A stretch of DNA of 64,000 nucleotides, from positions 1 to 64,000 of the forward strand of contig QYLO01000002.1 in the NCBI GenBank assembly GCA_022766165.1, in the 5' to 3' direction. The DNA comes from Candidatus Electrothrix gigas. Lineage in GTDB: Bacteria > Desulfobacterota > Desulfobulbia > Desulfobulbales > Desulfobulbaceae. This document shows, in pieces, positions 19,809-28,611 of the stretch. Every line of letters starts with the position of its first letter. Position 1 is the stretch's first letter. Position numbers and translations under genes: made by a program. The notes below the pieces were generated by a model. That model did not search any database. It had not been told where the DNA came from and worked only from the letters and a program-made list of their open reading frames with translations.

Positions 19809-20034
19809 GGTAATAGTGGACAGGCCACAATAAATGCGCTAGATGAGATGGGCGCATCTACGAGTTAGGGGGAGGCAATTCTTGACAGGAGCAAGAGATT
19901 ATGATTACTCTGCGGCCATGAATGAGAAAAAGTCTAATCAACCCAATCAAGGTACCAGATGCGATCTGATTTTTATTGAATTAAGGTAATCGTTGAAAAT
20001 CTTTTGAGATAAAACAAGCTAACCACGAGAAAAT

Positions 20035-21258
20035 ATGCTGAAAATAAATGAACATTATCTGAAATTACAGGCATCGTACCTCTTTTCCGATATTGCGAAA
20101 CGAGTTAATGCCTTTCAAGAAGCCAACCCGGACAAGGAGATCATCCGCTTAGGCATCGGAGATGTCACCCACGGACTGCCAACAGCCTGTATTGAGGCCT
20201 TTCACAACGCTGTTGATGAAATGGCAGAGGACAGCAGTTTTCGTGGTTACGGCCCAGAACAGGGCTATGCCTTTCTGCGTGAGGCCATTGCCAACAACGA
20301 TTTCCAGGCCAGAGGCGCAGATATCAGCCCGGATGAGATCTTTGTCTCTGACGGAGCAAAATGCGATACAGGAAATATTCAAGAGCTGTTTAGCACAGAT
20401 GCCAAGGTGGCAATCCCTGATCCTGTTTATCCTGTTTATCTGGACACCAATGTCATGGCCGGGCGCACAGGTGATTTCAGCGACGGTCGTTATCAAGGAC
20501 TGATTTATCTTGATTCAACGAAAGAGAACAACTATGTGCCAGATCTTCCCTCAGAGCCAGTTGATCTGATCTACCTCTGTTTCCCTAATAATCCCACTGG
20601 TTCCACAGCCACCAAAGAAGAACTAAAAAGATGGGTAGATTATGCCAAAGAACATAAGGCGTTAATCCTCTTTGATGCGGCCTATGAGGCATTTATCCGG
20701 GATGACGCTCTGCCCCGGTCCATCTTTGAAGTTGAAGGGGCAAAAGAAGTTGCGATTGAGTTCCGTTCTTTTTCAAAGAATGCAGGTTTTACCGGAACCC
20801 GTTGTGCCTATACAGTTGTTCCCAAGGAGTGCATGGCCTACGATAATGCGGGTAATAAGCAGGCCATTCACCCCCTTTGGAATCGACGCCACTGCACGAA
20901 ATTTAATGGTGTTTCCTATCCGGTGCAACGGGCAGCAGAGGCTGTTTACTCTGCGGCAGGGCAAGTCCAGATCAACAAACTGGTCAACTCCTATCTTGAA
21001 AATGCGGACCTTATCGCTCAAGCAATCAAGGAGCTGGGTTTTGACTATGCCGGAGCAGCCAACTCCCCCTATGTCTGGATTCACGGTCAGCGGGATTCCT
21101 GGGATTTCTTTGATATGCTGTTGAACAAGGCCGGAGTGGTCTGTACCCCTGGGGAAGGCTTTGGCAAATGCGGTCAGGGCTATATTCGCCTTTCTGCCTT
21201 TAACTCCCGTGAAAACGTTGTTAAGGCTCTGGAAAGGATACAAAAGGCTCTGGCCTGA
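20035..21258 (+). CDS. dapL: LL-diaminopimelate aminotransferase
   Basis: 407 aa, full length for DapL. It converts tetrahydrodipicolinate and glutamate to LL-2,6-diaminopimelate in one PLP-dependent step, supplying lysine and peptidoglycan meso-DAP without the succinylase or acetylase route. Fold type I motifs: [43 protein letters not shown], and the PLP Lys248 in [19 protein letters not shown]. The gene stands alone; a perfect stem-loop follows its stop codon. Upstream (19809-20034) I see no gene. Confidence 0.97.
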   Translation: MLKINEHYLKLQASYLFSDIAKRVNAFQEANPDKEIIRLGIGDVTHGLPTACIEAFHNAVDEMAEDSSFRGYGPEQGYAFLREAIANNDFQARGADISPDEIFVSDGAKCDTGNIQELFSTDAKVAIPDPVYPVYLDTNVMAGRTGDFSDGRYQGLIYLDSTKENNYVPDLPSEPVDLIYLCFPNNPTGSTATKEELKRWVDYAKEHKALILFDAAYEAFIRDDALPRSIFEVEGAKEVAIEFRSFSKNAGFTGTRCAYTVVPKECMAYDNAGNKQAIHPLWNRRHCTKFNGVSYPVQRAAEAVYSAAGQVQINKLVNSYLENADLIAQAIKELGFDYAGAANSPYVWIHGQRDSWDFFDMLLNKAGVVCTPGEGFGKCGQGYIRLSAFNSRENVVKALERIQKALA

Positions 21259-21300
21259 TTTCTCCCCCTGCTATCAAAATTTATGGGTCGGATAACTTCA

Positions 21301-21326
21301 AGGGGTTCTTGTTCATAAGAACCCCT
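21301..21326 (+). terminator. perfect 10-bp stem-loop after dapL
   Basis: AGGGGTTCTT, a 6-nt loop, then AAGAACCCCT, 42 bp after the dapL stop and 36 bp before the next gene. There is no U-tract on either side, so it may act as an mRNA 3' stabiliser or leader hairpin rather than a classical Rho-independent terminator. Confidence 0.5.
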
Positions 21327-21361
21327 CATTCAAAATATTTAAAACCTTTAGAGTTTGCATA

Positions 21362-24184
21362 ATGCGAAAGGCAACAGCAAGAGTCTACAGTTTTCTTTCT
21401 TTTCTCTATCAGGATGAAATTCCTCTCTCTTTTATTGAGGCAATGCAGGCAGAACCGTTCCTGTCTCAACTCACCAAAGCAGCAGGTAACTGTTCAGCCC
21501 TGACTCCAGCTCTGAGGCAGATAGTCAATGCCCTACACTCTGCCTCATCTCAGCAGATCTATAACGAGCTGCGGTATGAATATGCAGAACTCTTTCTCAA
21601 TGCAGGCAAGAATCCAGTCTTCCCCTATGCCTCCTGCTATGTCACCGACGAACCATTGGTTGAACCATTGGTTATGCAACAGCCTGTTGTTGCAGTTCGT
21701 CAAGTCTATCACAAGAACGGAGTGCATAAAAATCCCGCCTATCTGGATCTGGATGATCATATTGCGGTTGAGTTAGAGTTCATGGCCTATCTGGCTGAAC
21801 AATCTGAACAACAAGATGAACAGCAAGAATCGCAAGAACAACAGGCATTTCTTGATGAACATCTGGGATGGGTCGATGCCCTGTGCAAGACACTCCGATC
21901 TTCCGCGCAAAGTGTGTTTTATCAGGGGTTGGCTGAACTGACTCAGGCCGTTCTTGCTGCCAGTCGCTCGAAACAGGACTCTGTAGAGGAAGATATTGAG
22001 CAGTTGGCCCAGCCCCTTGCCTTGCTGGATTTTGAGAATACATCAAAAACCCTCTCCCAAGGAATCCCTCCCCAGCCTCTCCAGCAAGTAGACAGGACAG
22101 TCAAAACCCACTGTTATATCTGTGCTGGACTTTGCGGGCAAACAGTTAAGGTAAAAGATGAGATTATCACCAAGATCAGTGGGCTGGCAGGCGACCCCAA
22201 AGGAGGAGGACGCCTCTGTATCAAAGGGGCAAATGCCCATAAAAATACCTATTCAGCCTATCGTCTCAAAACGCCTCTGATCCGGGAAAATGGTCGTTTC
22301 AGAAAGGCATCCTGGGAGGAAGCCCTCAACCTGACCGCTTCCTGCTTACAAAAATTTGATCCCAAGACTGTAGGTTTTCATCAGGGCAACGATTTTAACA
22401 GTTGGTGCCATGATGCTGTGATGGCTGCCTATGGAACACCGAATAAGGTCACGCATCGTCAGATGTGCGATAACCCCAACCGGATAGCCAACGAACATTG
22501 CGGCAATGACAAGCGTCCTTGGATTGACTATGCCCATTCTGAGTTTATCCTGCTCTTTGGTATCAATGAACTGGTAACCTCTGTAGGACAGCGAAAGCTC
22601 AACCTCCTTCGCCAGGCCATAAAACGAGGAGCCAAACTGGTAGTGGTTGATCCTCGAAAAAGTGAAACAGGACAGGCGGCAACAGAGTGGATTCCCATTA
22701 TTCCTGGAACCGATGGAGCAATGGCCTTGGCAATGCTCTATGTTTTGGTCACAGAAAATCTTTACAATACGACCTTTGTGCAAGACTGGTGCTACGGCTT
22801 TGACGCCTTGCAACGACGGCTGCTGGGTAAGGAAGACGGCATCATACGAACCCCCTTTTGGGCAGAAGATATCTGCGGAGTTCCTGCTGCGACCATTGAA
22901 CGTTTAGCCCGTGAGTTTGCCGCTGTTGCCCCAGCTGCTGCCGCACTCTCTTGGACAGGCGTGGCGCAGGTTCCCAATGCTGTCCATGCCACCCAGGCAA
23001 TCCAGGCCCTGAACGCCCTTGTTGGCAGTTTTGATGCCCCTGGTGGCCCCAGTCTGGTCAGTAAACGAAAACTTGCCTCTCCTTGGAGAGAAGATCAACC
23101 TCTACCGCCTAATAACAAAGAAAAGTTTCAACTCAACAGCAGCAAACTGTGGAAAGGTTGGATTCCAACCCACTGTGAAGAGGATGTTCAGACTGGACGA
23201 CTCAAGGCGATGCTCTGTTATTTTGGCAATCCGGTCATGTCCAGCAGCGCAGAGCCTTGTATGCGCCGGGCAATGGAACAGTTAGAGTTCTCCTGTGCCA
23301 TTGACTGTTTTATGAGTAACACCACAGAACTCTGTGATGTGATTCTTCCCGATTGCACCTATCTGGAGCAGAGCCGGGTGATCTCAGACTGGATGTATGA
23401 GTCCTTTCTCTCCTTGGGTCAACAGGCCATTCCTCCGATGTACGACGCTCGTTCTGTGGTGGATATCTTTACTCAGTTGGCAGAACGCCTCGGTTTTGGT
23501 GAATATTTCCCCTGGAAAACAGCAGAGGAATATATGAGCAATCAGCTCCGGGGCCAGGAAATCACCTTGGAGGAGCTTGTTCAAAAGGGCTACTTTGTCA
23601 CAGATGAGCAGCAATTCTATAAATATCAAGAGTGGGGATCGTTTAACCCGCCAGCCGGATACGGCTCCTCTGGAAACAGCGTGACCGGGAAATATAACTT
23701 TATTCATCCGGCAGCGGAAAAAGCTGGGCTGAATGCCCTGCCTGATTATATTTCGCCTTATGCAGACTGGCCTGAGTTACAGCCTGATGCTGACTATCCC
23801 ATGATTATTGGGTATTTCAGAGTTATGGAACATGAACATACCTCCACCGCTTGGAACCCGGCTTTGATGAAAAAATGCGGTTCTAATCCGGTTTGGATTA
23901 ATTATTTGGATGCCAAGCAGCGCAATATTGCCGATGGTGACGAGGTGCTTATTCGCTCTCCTTGGGGAGAAGTCAAGGCAAAGGCGCAGGTAACGTGGGG
24001 GATTCGTCAAGGAGTTTTGGCAACTGCTGGCGGGTTTGGCGGAAAGTATGGATTGGAGGGCGATCCGAAATATCCCCAATGTAAAGGATTTAATACGAAT
24101 GTTCTGTTACCGCCCCATATCGCCTGTACATGGTCGGGAATGCCGCCGTTAAAGTATATTAAAACGCAGATTAAAAAGGTATGA
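21362..24184 (+). CDS. TorD-like chaperone fused to a molybdopterin oxidoreductase
   Basis: 940 aa. Residues 1 to ~225 are a TorD/DmsD-type helical chaperone (YNELRYEYAELFLNAGKNPV, DDHIAVELEFMAYLAEQ). From ~250 the protein is a complete DMSO-reductase-family catalytic subunit: a 4Fe-4S motif CYICAGLCG ... GRLCIKGAN, a Cys at about 369 (THRQMCDNPN) in the position of the Mo ligand, VVVDPRKSETGQAA, and the C-terminal molydopterin domain ending in PPLKYIKTQIKKV. There is no Tat signal, so it should be cytoplasmic. TorD proteins normally act in trans on such enzymes; here the client carries its own. No Fe-S or membrane subunit gene is adjacent. Substrate unknown; a thiosulfate/polysulfide-type enzyme is one option. 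Confidence 0.9.
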   Translation: MRKATARVYSFLSFLYQDEIPLSFIEAMQAEPFLSQLTKAAGNCSALTPALRQIVNALHSASSQQIYNELRYEYAELFLNAGKNPVFPYASCYVTDEPLVEPLVMQQPVVAVRQVYHKNGVHKNPAYLDLDDHIAVELEFMAYLAEQSEQQDEQQESQEQQAFLDEHLGWVDALCKTLRSSAQSVFYQGLAELTQAVLAASRSKQDSVEEDIEQLAQPLALLDFENTSKTLSQGIPPQPLQQVDRTVKTHCYICAGLCGQTVKVKDEIITKISGLAGDPKGGGRLCIKGANAHKNTYSAYRLKTPLIRENGRFRKASWEEALNLTASCLQKFDPKTVGFHQGNDFNSWCHDAVMAAYGTPNKVTHRQMCDNPNRIANEHCGNDKRPWIDYAHSEFILLFGINELVTSVGQRKLNLLRQAIKRGAKLVVVDPRKSETGQAATEWIPIIPGTDGAMALAMLYVLVTENLYNTTFVQDWCYGFDALQRRLLGKEDGIIRTPFWAEDICGVPAATIERLAREFAAVAPAAAALSWTGVAQVPNAVHATQAIQALNALVGSFDAPGGPSLVSKRKLASPWREDQPLPPNNKEKFQLNSSKLWKGWIPTHCEEDVQTGRLKAMLCYFGNPVMSSSAEPCMRRAMEQLEFSCAIDCFMSNTTELCDVILPDCTYLEQSRVISDWMYESFLSLGQQAIPPMYDARSVVDIFTQLAERLGFGEYFPWKTAEEYMSNQLRGQEITLEELVQKGYFVTDEQQFYKYQEWGSFNPPAGYGSSGNSVTGKYNFIHPAAEKAGLNALPDYISPYADWPELQPDADYPMIIGYFRVMEHEHTSTAWNPALMKKCGSNPVWINYLDAKQRNIADGDEVLIRSPWGEVKAKAQVTWGIRQGVLATAGGFGGKYGLEGDPKYPQCKGFNTNVLLPPHIACTWSGMPPLKYIKTQIKKV

Positions 24185-24219
24185 CCTGAAGCATGACCGA
24201 TAACTACCCAAGGAGCAAC

Positions 24220-24247
24220 AAAAAAAGGACGCTCATAATGAACGCCC
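24220..24247 (-). terminator. Rho-independent terminator of the porin gene
   Basis: On the minus strand a ~10-bp stem (GGGCGTTCAT / ATGAGCGTCC, two wobble pairs) is followed by seven T. It lies 28 bp after the porin stop codon. Confidence 0.8.
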
Positions 24248-24275
24248 CTGACAAGATAATGCAAAAAATGATCTG

Positions 24276-25385
24276 TTAAAACTTCAGGCGAACCCCACCC
24301 ATAGTCAGAGAAATCGGCTCATAATCAGCACCGGTATTGTCTTCCAGTTCAAGGTTACGGTACGCTGCAAACAACTCTGTATTGTAATCAGATAACTTTT
24401 GCACAAGCTGTACACCATAGCCTGTACCTTGCTCCTCAGTATCCTGATTTGTTATATTTTCATACACACCGTAATCAAAGGAACAGGCTGTTGGGCCGAC
24501 AGAAAAGAGTTTTGTCTTATAGCCGACCTTGCCGTACATAAAGGTGGGATCATCGCCGCCAGCAGGCATTGTATCTAAGTCACGGGTACCGCCAGCCACG
24601 GTGAGATTCAGACCAAAACCAAACAGCACAGAGACAGATCCGTTGATCTGGGTGTGGTCTGTACCAGGATCAGAGTAGGCCAGACCAGCCTTCAGCTTGA
24701 TCCCGTCAGCGAATTTCCCAGAGTATGTCATAGCGATATCAGCCATTTCCTTTTCGCCTGAAGAGACACCAAGAGAAAAACCAGCCAGGTTTGGACTGTC
24801 ATAGCGTACACGGTTTTTCTTGCTCAACCCGTCCATCTGATTAAAGACATTGCTCACCTTTAACCCTTTCTTGTCATTGTCGTAAAAATAAAAACCACCA
24901 CCCACATCAGCCATGCCCACGTTACCAGCTAAGGATGTCCCGGACAGGTCAATCTCAGAGGTATCGTCAGAGGCCATCTGCCCCTTGCCCAAGGAAACTT
25001 TACCGAATTTCTTAAAATCAAAATAGACTTCTATTTTCCGCTCTTTCAGGTCAGCAGAAACACCCTCCTCATTCATTGAAACCTTATCCGAAGGATTGGA
25101 CTGCCACTGTGCCTCAAGATTTGCTCCAACGCTCAAAGCGTCAGAGGCCGCAACTTTTGCCTTTAAGCCAATGCGACTTTCAGAGTTTGTATTATCAACA
25201 TGAAAAAATTTGTTATCCTTGCCATCATCAACAGCCATAATAGCCCTGTTGATTTGACCATACAGTTTGAGATTTACCTTATCATAGCCAGATTTTATTT
25301 CAAGAGCTGAGGCCGACACAGCACCACCAAGCAACATCGCACTAACAGTCATGGTGACTGCGCTCGTTATATATATTTTTTTCAT
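24276..25385 (-). CDS. Gram-negative porin
   Basis: 369 aa. An N-terminal signal peptide (VTMTVSAMLLGGAVSASA, cleavage after SASA) and a C-terminal aromatic residue (GGVRLKF), the BAM recognition feature. The body alternates hydrophobic and polar residues as in a 16-stranded barrel, with porin-like segments VNLKLYGQINRAIMAVDDG and SRIGLKAKV. Acidic loops suggest some cation preference (inference). A GAGGGAG Shine-Dalgarno precedes the ATG. Single gene downstream of arsC, separated by 78 bp with a 15-bp palindrome, and followed by its own terminator. Confidence 0.9.
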   Translation of the reverse strand: MKKIYITSAVTMTVSAMLLGGAVSASALEIKSGYDKVNLKLYGQINRAIMAVDDGKDNKFFHVDNTNSESRIGLKAKVAASDALSVGANLEAQWQSNPSDKVSMNEEGVSADLKERKIEVYFDFKKFGKVSLGKGQMASDDTSEIDLSGTSLAGNVGMADVGGGFYFYDNDKKGLKVSNVFNQMDGLSKKNRVRYDSPNLAGFSLGVSSGEKEMADIAMTYSGKFADGIKLKAGLAYSDPGTDHTQINGSVSVLFGFGLNLTVAGGTRDLDTMPAGGDDPTFMYGKVGYKTKLFSVGPTACSFDYGVYENITNQDTEEQGTGYGVQLVQKLSDYNTELFAAYRNLELEDNTGADYEPISLTMGGVRLKF

Positions 25386-25415
25386 AATATTTCTCCCTCG
25401 TTTGGTTATTTTTTA

Positions 25416-25430
25416 TTCCTTTTAAAGGAA
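25416..25430. promoter_or_regulatory. 15-bp palindrome upstream of the porin gene
   Basis: TTCCTTTTAAAGGAA, a perfect inverted repeat around one central base, 31 bp before the porin start. It could be an operator or part of the 5' UTR fold; no regulator can be assigned. Confidence 0.35.
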
Positions 25431-25463
25431 AATACCTCTTAGGCTTTCCCTGATGTAATCATT

Positions 25464-25925
25464 TTATAAGGACATATTGTATTGTATACATGAAATGTTT
25501 CGTTCTTGAAGAAAAAAAATAATTTTTTTATAAATTTCTTCTCTGATGCGACAAATTTCTTGCATCTGCTCCGTGTATTTGCCTGATAATGCAGCAGGAT
25601 CATCAAAACTCCAATGCAGTCTCTTGGCCGTACCAGGAAAAACCGGACAACGTTGGCCGTTCGCTGCATCGCAGACCGTAATGACATAATCAAACTGTCT
25701 GCCTTGGCGGATAAGCTCATCAACTAAAGTTGTTTTCTGTTCACTGATATCAATCCCCACCTCCTGCATGGTGACAACAACCAAGGGATTGAGGGTACCG
25801 GGTTCCAGCCCTGCGCTCTCAACGGAAAAATACTCACCGCCCAATGTGCGTAAAAATGCCTCTGCCATCTGACTGCGAGCAGAGTTATGGATACAGACAA
25901 AGAGAACCGAATATTTTTTTGTCAT
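25464..25925 (-). CDS. arsC: arsenate reductase, thioredoxin-coupled ArsC / LMW-PTP fold
   Basis: 153 aa. The P-loop VCIHNSARS places the nucleophile Cys11, and the redox cysteines are Cys85 and Cys93 in VCDAANGQRCPVFPG, the three-Cys relay of the thioredoxin-dependent family. It reduces arsenate to arsenite in the cytoplasm. The Cys85-Cys93 spacing is one residue longer than in the S. aureus enzyme. The C-terminus (IIFFLQERNISCIQYNMSL) is slightly extended. No arsR, arsB or acr3 gene is beside it, so export must be encoded elsewhere. Confidence 0.92.
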   Translation of the reverse strand: MTKKYSVLFVCIHNSARSQMAEAFLRTLGGEYFSVESAGLEPGTLNPLVVVTMQEVGIDISEQKTTLVDELIRQGRQFDYVITVCDAANGQRCPVFPGTAKRLHWSFDDPAALSGKYTEQMQEICRIREEIYKKIIFFLQERNISCIQYNMSL

Positions 25926-26000
25926 ATTTTTAATCGGATTGATCGGATTAGCTGCAACGTCTTGTAATAGTGATTTACTGTTACCTTATTTGTATCATAA

Positions 26001-26342
26001 CGATCTCATTTTATCCAAGACAATGTCATTGATAACCCAACAGATAGGAATTTATATCATGCATCCTGCTTAAACAACAAAGAAAGGTTGAGCAGATTTT
26101 GGCAGAAAAATAGCCTGAGCTTGTATCGGGAAATAGGGCATCCCAATGTCGAGATAGTGCGGCAGGCACTGGATGAACCGAACCGGTCCAGGCTGCCTTA
26201 CAGGAGTGTTCAGTGAAAAAAGTCAGCAGATGGCAAAAGGTATGAATTAATACAGCTCAAAGAAGAGGCCAGAAAAAATGGTAATCCAGCGTATTACGCA
26301 AGGCAGTTGCGCTGTCTTTCTGACGTCATGTACTGCCCCTGA
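26001..26342 (+). pseudogene. possible decayed coding sequence with an in-frame TGA
   Basis: The gap upstream of arsC holds a + strand frame open from 26001 to 26342 except for one TGA at 26214. It reads e.g. RFWQKNSLSLYREIGHPN, VEIVRQALDEPNRSRLPYR and, after the stop, DGKRYELIQLKEEARKNG. The composition looks like protein. There is no start codon, and the 3' end runs antisense into panE. I do not recognise the family. Most likely a remnant; selenocysteine readthrough is not supported by any visible hairpin. Nothing else is evident in 25926-26293. Confidence 0.25.
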
Positions 26343-27262
26343 ACAACTTGCACCAGGCGCACTAAGGTCTGATTCACCGGAACCGCAAGCCCGACCTTCT
26401 CAGCCTTGCGAACAATATAACCGTTAATAGCATCAATTTCCGTGAGACGCTGGTTGTCAATATCCTGCCCCATAGAGGAACGATTGGATGCTGTGGCCTG
26501 GGCCACCTGCTCAACATGCTCCAATATATCAGCAGGCACCTCAATGGAATACGCCTTGGCAACAGCCATTGCCTCAGCAACAACATCCCGGATCAGCAAA
26601 CGAGCATCCTCGTGAGCAAGCAGTTGCCCATTACGGAGACCGGTCAACGCTGTAATGGCATTGATTCCCACGTTGACAAAGAGCTTTTTCCATAAAACCG
26701 GTATAATATCATCAACAGTCTCTGAGTAAATACCTGCGGCTGAAAAAATTTTTGCTACCTCGGTCCCAACAGCACCTCCAACAGGATCTTCAATAGCATC
26801 TTTCCCCTGGCCCCACATACCAAGAACCGTTTCCCCATTTCCTGAGTGCTGCACTTTTCCAGGTTTGAGAACCATAGCTCCTTGGGCCGTGGTACCGCAA
26901 AGCACCCGGTCCTTGCCAAGGATATCCGCAAGAATTTCAGCATTGCCCATGCCATTTTGCAGGGTGAGTGCATAGCCAGTACTTCCTAACAGAGAAGCCG
27001 CTGACCGGGCAGCTTCAGCGGTCTGGGCATGTTTGACAAACAGCACAGCCAGCTCTGTTCCTATTATTTCAGCAGGGTCGACTGTAGCTCGTACTCGAAT
27101 AATTCGTTTTTTTCCTTGATAAACTATTGCCAGTCCCTGTTTATTCAGCGTGTTAATCTGTTGTTTGCGTACACCAAGTAACTGAACATCTGCCCCGTAT
27201 TCGGTGAGCAAACCACCAAACAGACATCCCATAGCTCCAGTGCCAATAACTGTTATCTTCAT
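26294..27262 (-). CDS. panE: 2-dehydropantoate 2-reductase (ketopantoate reductase)
   Basis: 322 aa. An N-terminal Rossmann fold with GTGAMGCLFGG for NADPH, the TLQNGMGN segment, and the C-terminal all-helical domain with the conserved WKKLFVNVGINAITAL (catalytic Lys) and SSMGQDI...RLTEIDAINGYI. It reduces ketopantoate to pantoate for coenzyme A synthesis. All family residues are in place. Other pantothenate genes are not nearby. The upstream region (27263-27503) holds a short AT-rich repeat (TATATGCTTTATATCCTTT) and no gene. Confidence 0.94.
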   Translation of the reverse strand: MKITVIGTGAMGCLFGGLLTEYGADVQLLGVRKQQINTLNKQGLAIVYQGKKRIIRVRATVDPAEIIGTELAVLFVKHAQTAEAARSAASLLGSTGYALTLQNGMGNAEILADILGKDRVLCGTTAQGAMVLKPGKVQHSGNGETVLGMWGQGKDAIEDPVGGAVGTEVAKIFSAAGIYSETVDDIIPVLWKKLFVNVGINAITALTGLRNGQLLAHEDARLLIRDVVAEAMAVAKAYSIEVPADILEHVEQVAQATASNRSSMGQDIDNQRLTEIDAINGYIVRKAEKVGLAVPVNQTLVRLVQVVQGQYMTSERQRNCLA

Positions 27263-27503
27263 AACCTCTTACATTTTTTTGGTCCAGCTTGGTCAAGCAG
27301 GCTGCTTTATATGCTTTATATCCTTTTATATCCTTTTGGTACCATTTTAACCTGAGGAGAGGGAGAAGCAACTGCAAATTTGATTGACAACTGACAAAAG
27401 AACAGTAAACTTGAACGTACTGAGCGGCTTTCATATTTTGTTGTCCCGATCTTGCTGTACGAGGGTCGGGAGAAGTATTCAAAAGATAATAACCTAGGAA
27501 AGA

Positions 27504-28592
27504 ATGATGAAAACCAGATCGTCCCTGTCCCTGATCAGCCTCCTGCTCTTATCAGCTTTATCGGCTCTTTTTCTTGCCCCAGCAGCACAGGCGGCTAACT
27601 ATATCAACTCTATTGGGATGGAGTTTACCCGTATCCCTGCTGGTACCTTTTTTATGGGGAGCTGCATATACAGTGAGGCTGATAAAAAGCGAGATGACCA
27701 GCTCAAAAAGCAGGGTCTCCCAGCCAAAGGTCCGACCTGTCCAGCACAGGACCAGGATCGGGCAAACCGAACTGTTTACACCCCTTCCCGAAATTCAGTT
27801 GCTGCTGTTCCTGCTGCCAGAGGTGAACGTGAAGGAGCAGAGGAAAATGCAGAGGCAAATGAATGGCCAGGGATAAAGATGGACCCCAAGGCACTTGAGG
27901 AAGAAGCTCCACAGCATCTCGTCAAAATCAGTAAAGGTTTTCAAATAGGAACCTATGAAGTTACCTTTGGTCAGTTTAAACACTTTCTTGCCGCTCTTCC
28001 TGCGCAAAAACGAAAAAGGCTAGAGACAGAAATATTTAAGCAGGCCAACCAGCATGGTGATAATGCGGCGGTTGCAGCAGTCTCATGGTATAATGCCCAA
28101 GCCTTTCTCAAATGGCTGAATCAAAAAGAGGGTGGACAAAGATATCGTCTGCCCACAGAGGCAGAATGGGAATACGTAGCCCGTGCTGGCAGCAAGACAA
28201 TCTATTTTTGGGGAGACAACGTAGAGGATGCCCCAAAATATGCTTGGTTTAATATGGAACTTGCAGATCTGGATATGTGGTTTCCAGAAGGGGAATTTCG
28301 CAAAAAAGAAGATTTTCCCCATCCTGTGGGGCTGAAAAAGCCCAATGCCTGGGGACTATATGACATAGCCGGCAATGTCTGGGAATGGGTCAACGATGGC
28401 TACAGTGCAACGTACTACCAAAACTCTCCCAGAGTTGACCCGATTGGCCCTCACGTTAAAAGACTCCGCTGTTTTCGTGGTGGAAGCTGGTATGGTTCAA
28501 CAACAAACCTCCGCTCGGCCTTTCGTGGTGTAAATACCCCGGACTACCACAGTACCTCTTTAGGGTTTCGTGTAGTCAGGGACGAATACTAA
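27504..28592 (+). CDS. exported SUMF1/FGE-fold protein
   Basis: 362 aa with a signal peptide (LISLLLLSALSALFLAPAAQA). The FGE-sulfatase domain is clear: INSIGMEFTRIPAGTFFMGS, GFQIGTYEVTFGQFKHF, RLPTEAEWEYVARAG, YDIAGNVWEWVNDGYS, CFRGGSWYGSTTNLRSAFRG and LGFRVVRDE. The cysteines used by true formylglycine-generating enzymes near the C-terminal GGS segment are not present (GGSWYGSTTNLRSAF), so a structural or ligand-binding role is more likely than sulfatase maturation. An ~85-residue charged insert with AAVPAARGEREGAEENAEAN interrupts the early part of the fold. Convergent with folA. Confidence 0.88.
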   Translation: MMKTRSSLSLISLLLLSALSALFLAPAAQAANYINSIGMEFTRIPAGTFFMGSCIYSEADKKRDDQLKKQGLPAKGPTCPAQDQDRANRTVYTPSRNSVAAVPAARGEREGAEENAEANEWPGIKMDPKALEEEAPQHLVKISKGFQIGTYEVTFGQFKHFLAALPAQKRKRLETEIFKQANQHGDNAAVAAVSWYNAQAFLKWLNQKEGGQRYRLPTEAEWEYVARAGSKTIYFWGDNVEDAPKYAWFNMELADLDMWFPEGEFRKKEDFPHPVGLKKPNAWGLYDIAGNVWEWVNDGYSATYYQNSPRVDPIGPHVKRLRCFRGGSWYGSTTNLRSAFRGVNTPDYHSTSLGFRVVRDEY

Positions 28593-28611
28593 GGGCCTAA
28601 GATCTAAGACT

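Noticed and set aside
16256-19810. Complete integrated plasmid
   Set aside because: Only rep genes and iterons are present; no partition, relaxase, integrase or toxin-antitoxin genes and no att-like flanks.
26214-26216. Selenocysteine codon
   Set aside because: No SECIS-like hairpin directly downstream was evident, and the frame has no start codon.
27504-28592. Formylglycine-generating enzyme for sulfatases
   Set aside because: The fold is present but the active cysteines are missing and no sulfatase gene is near.
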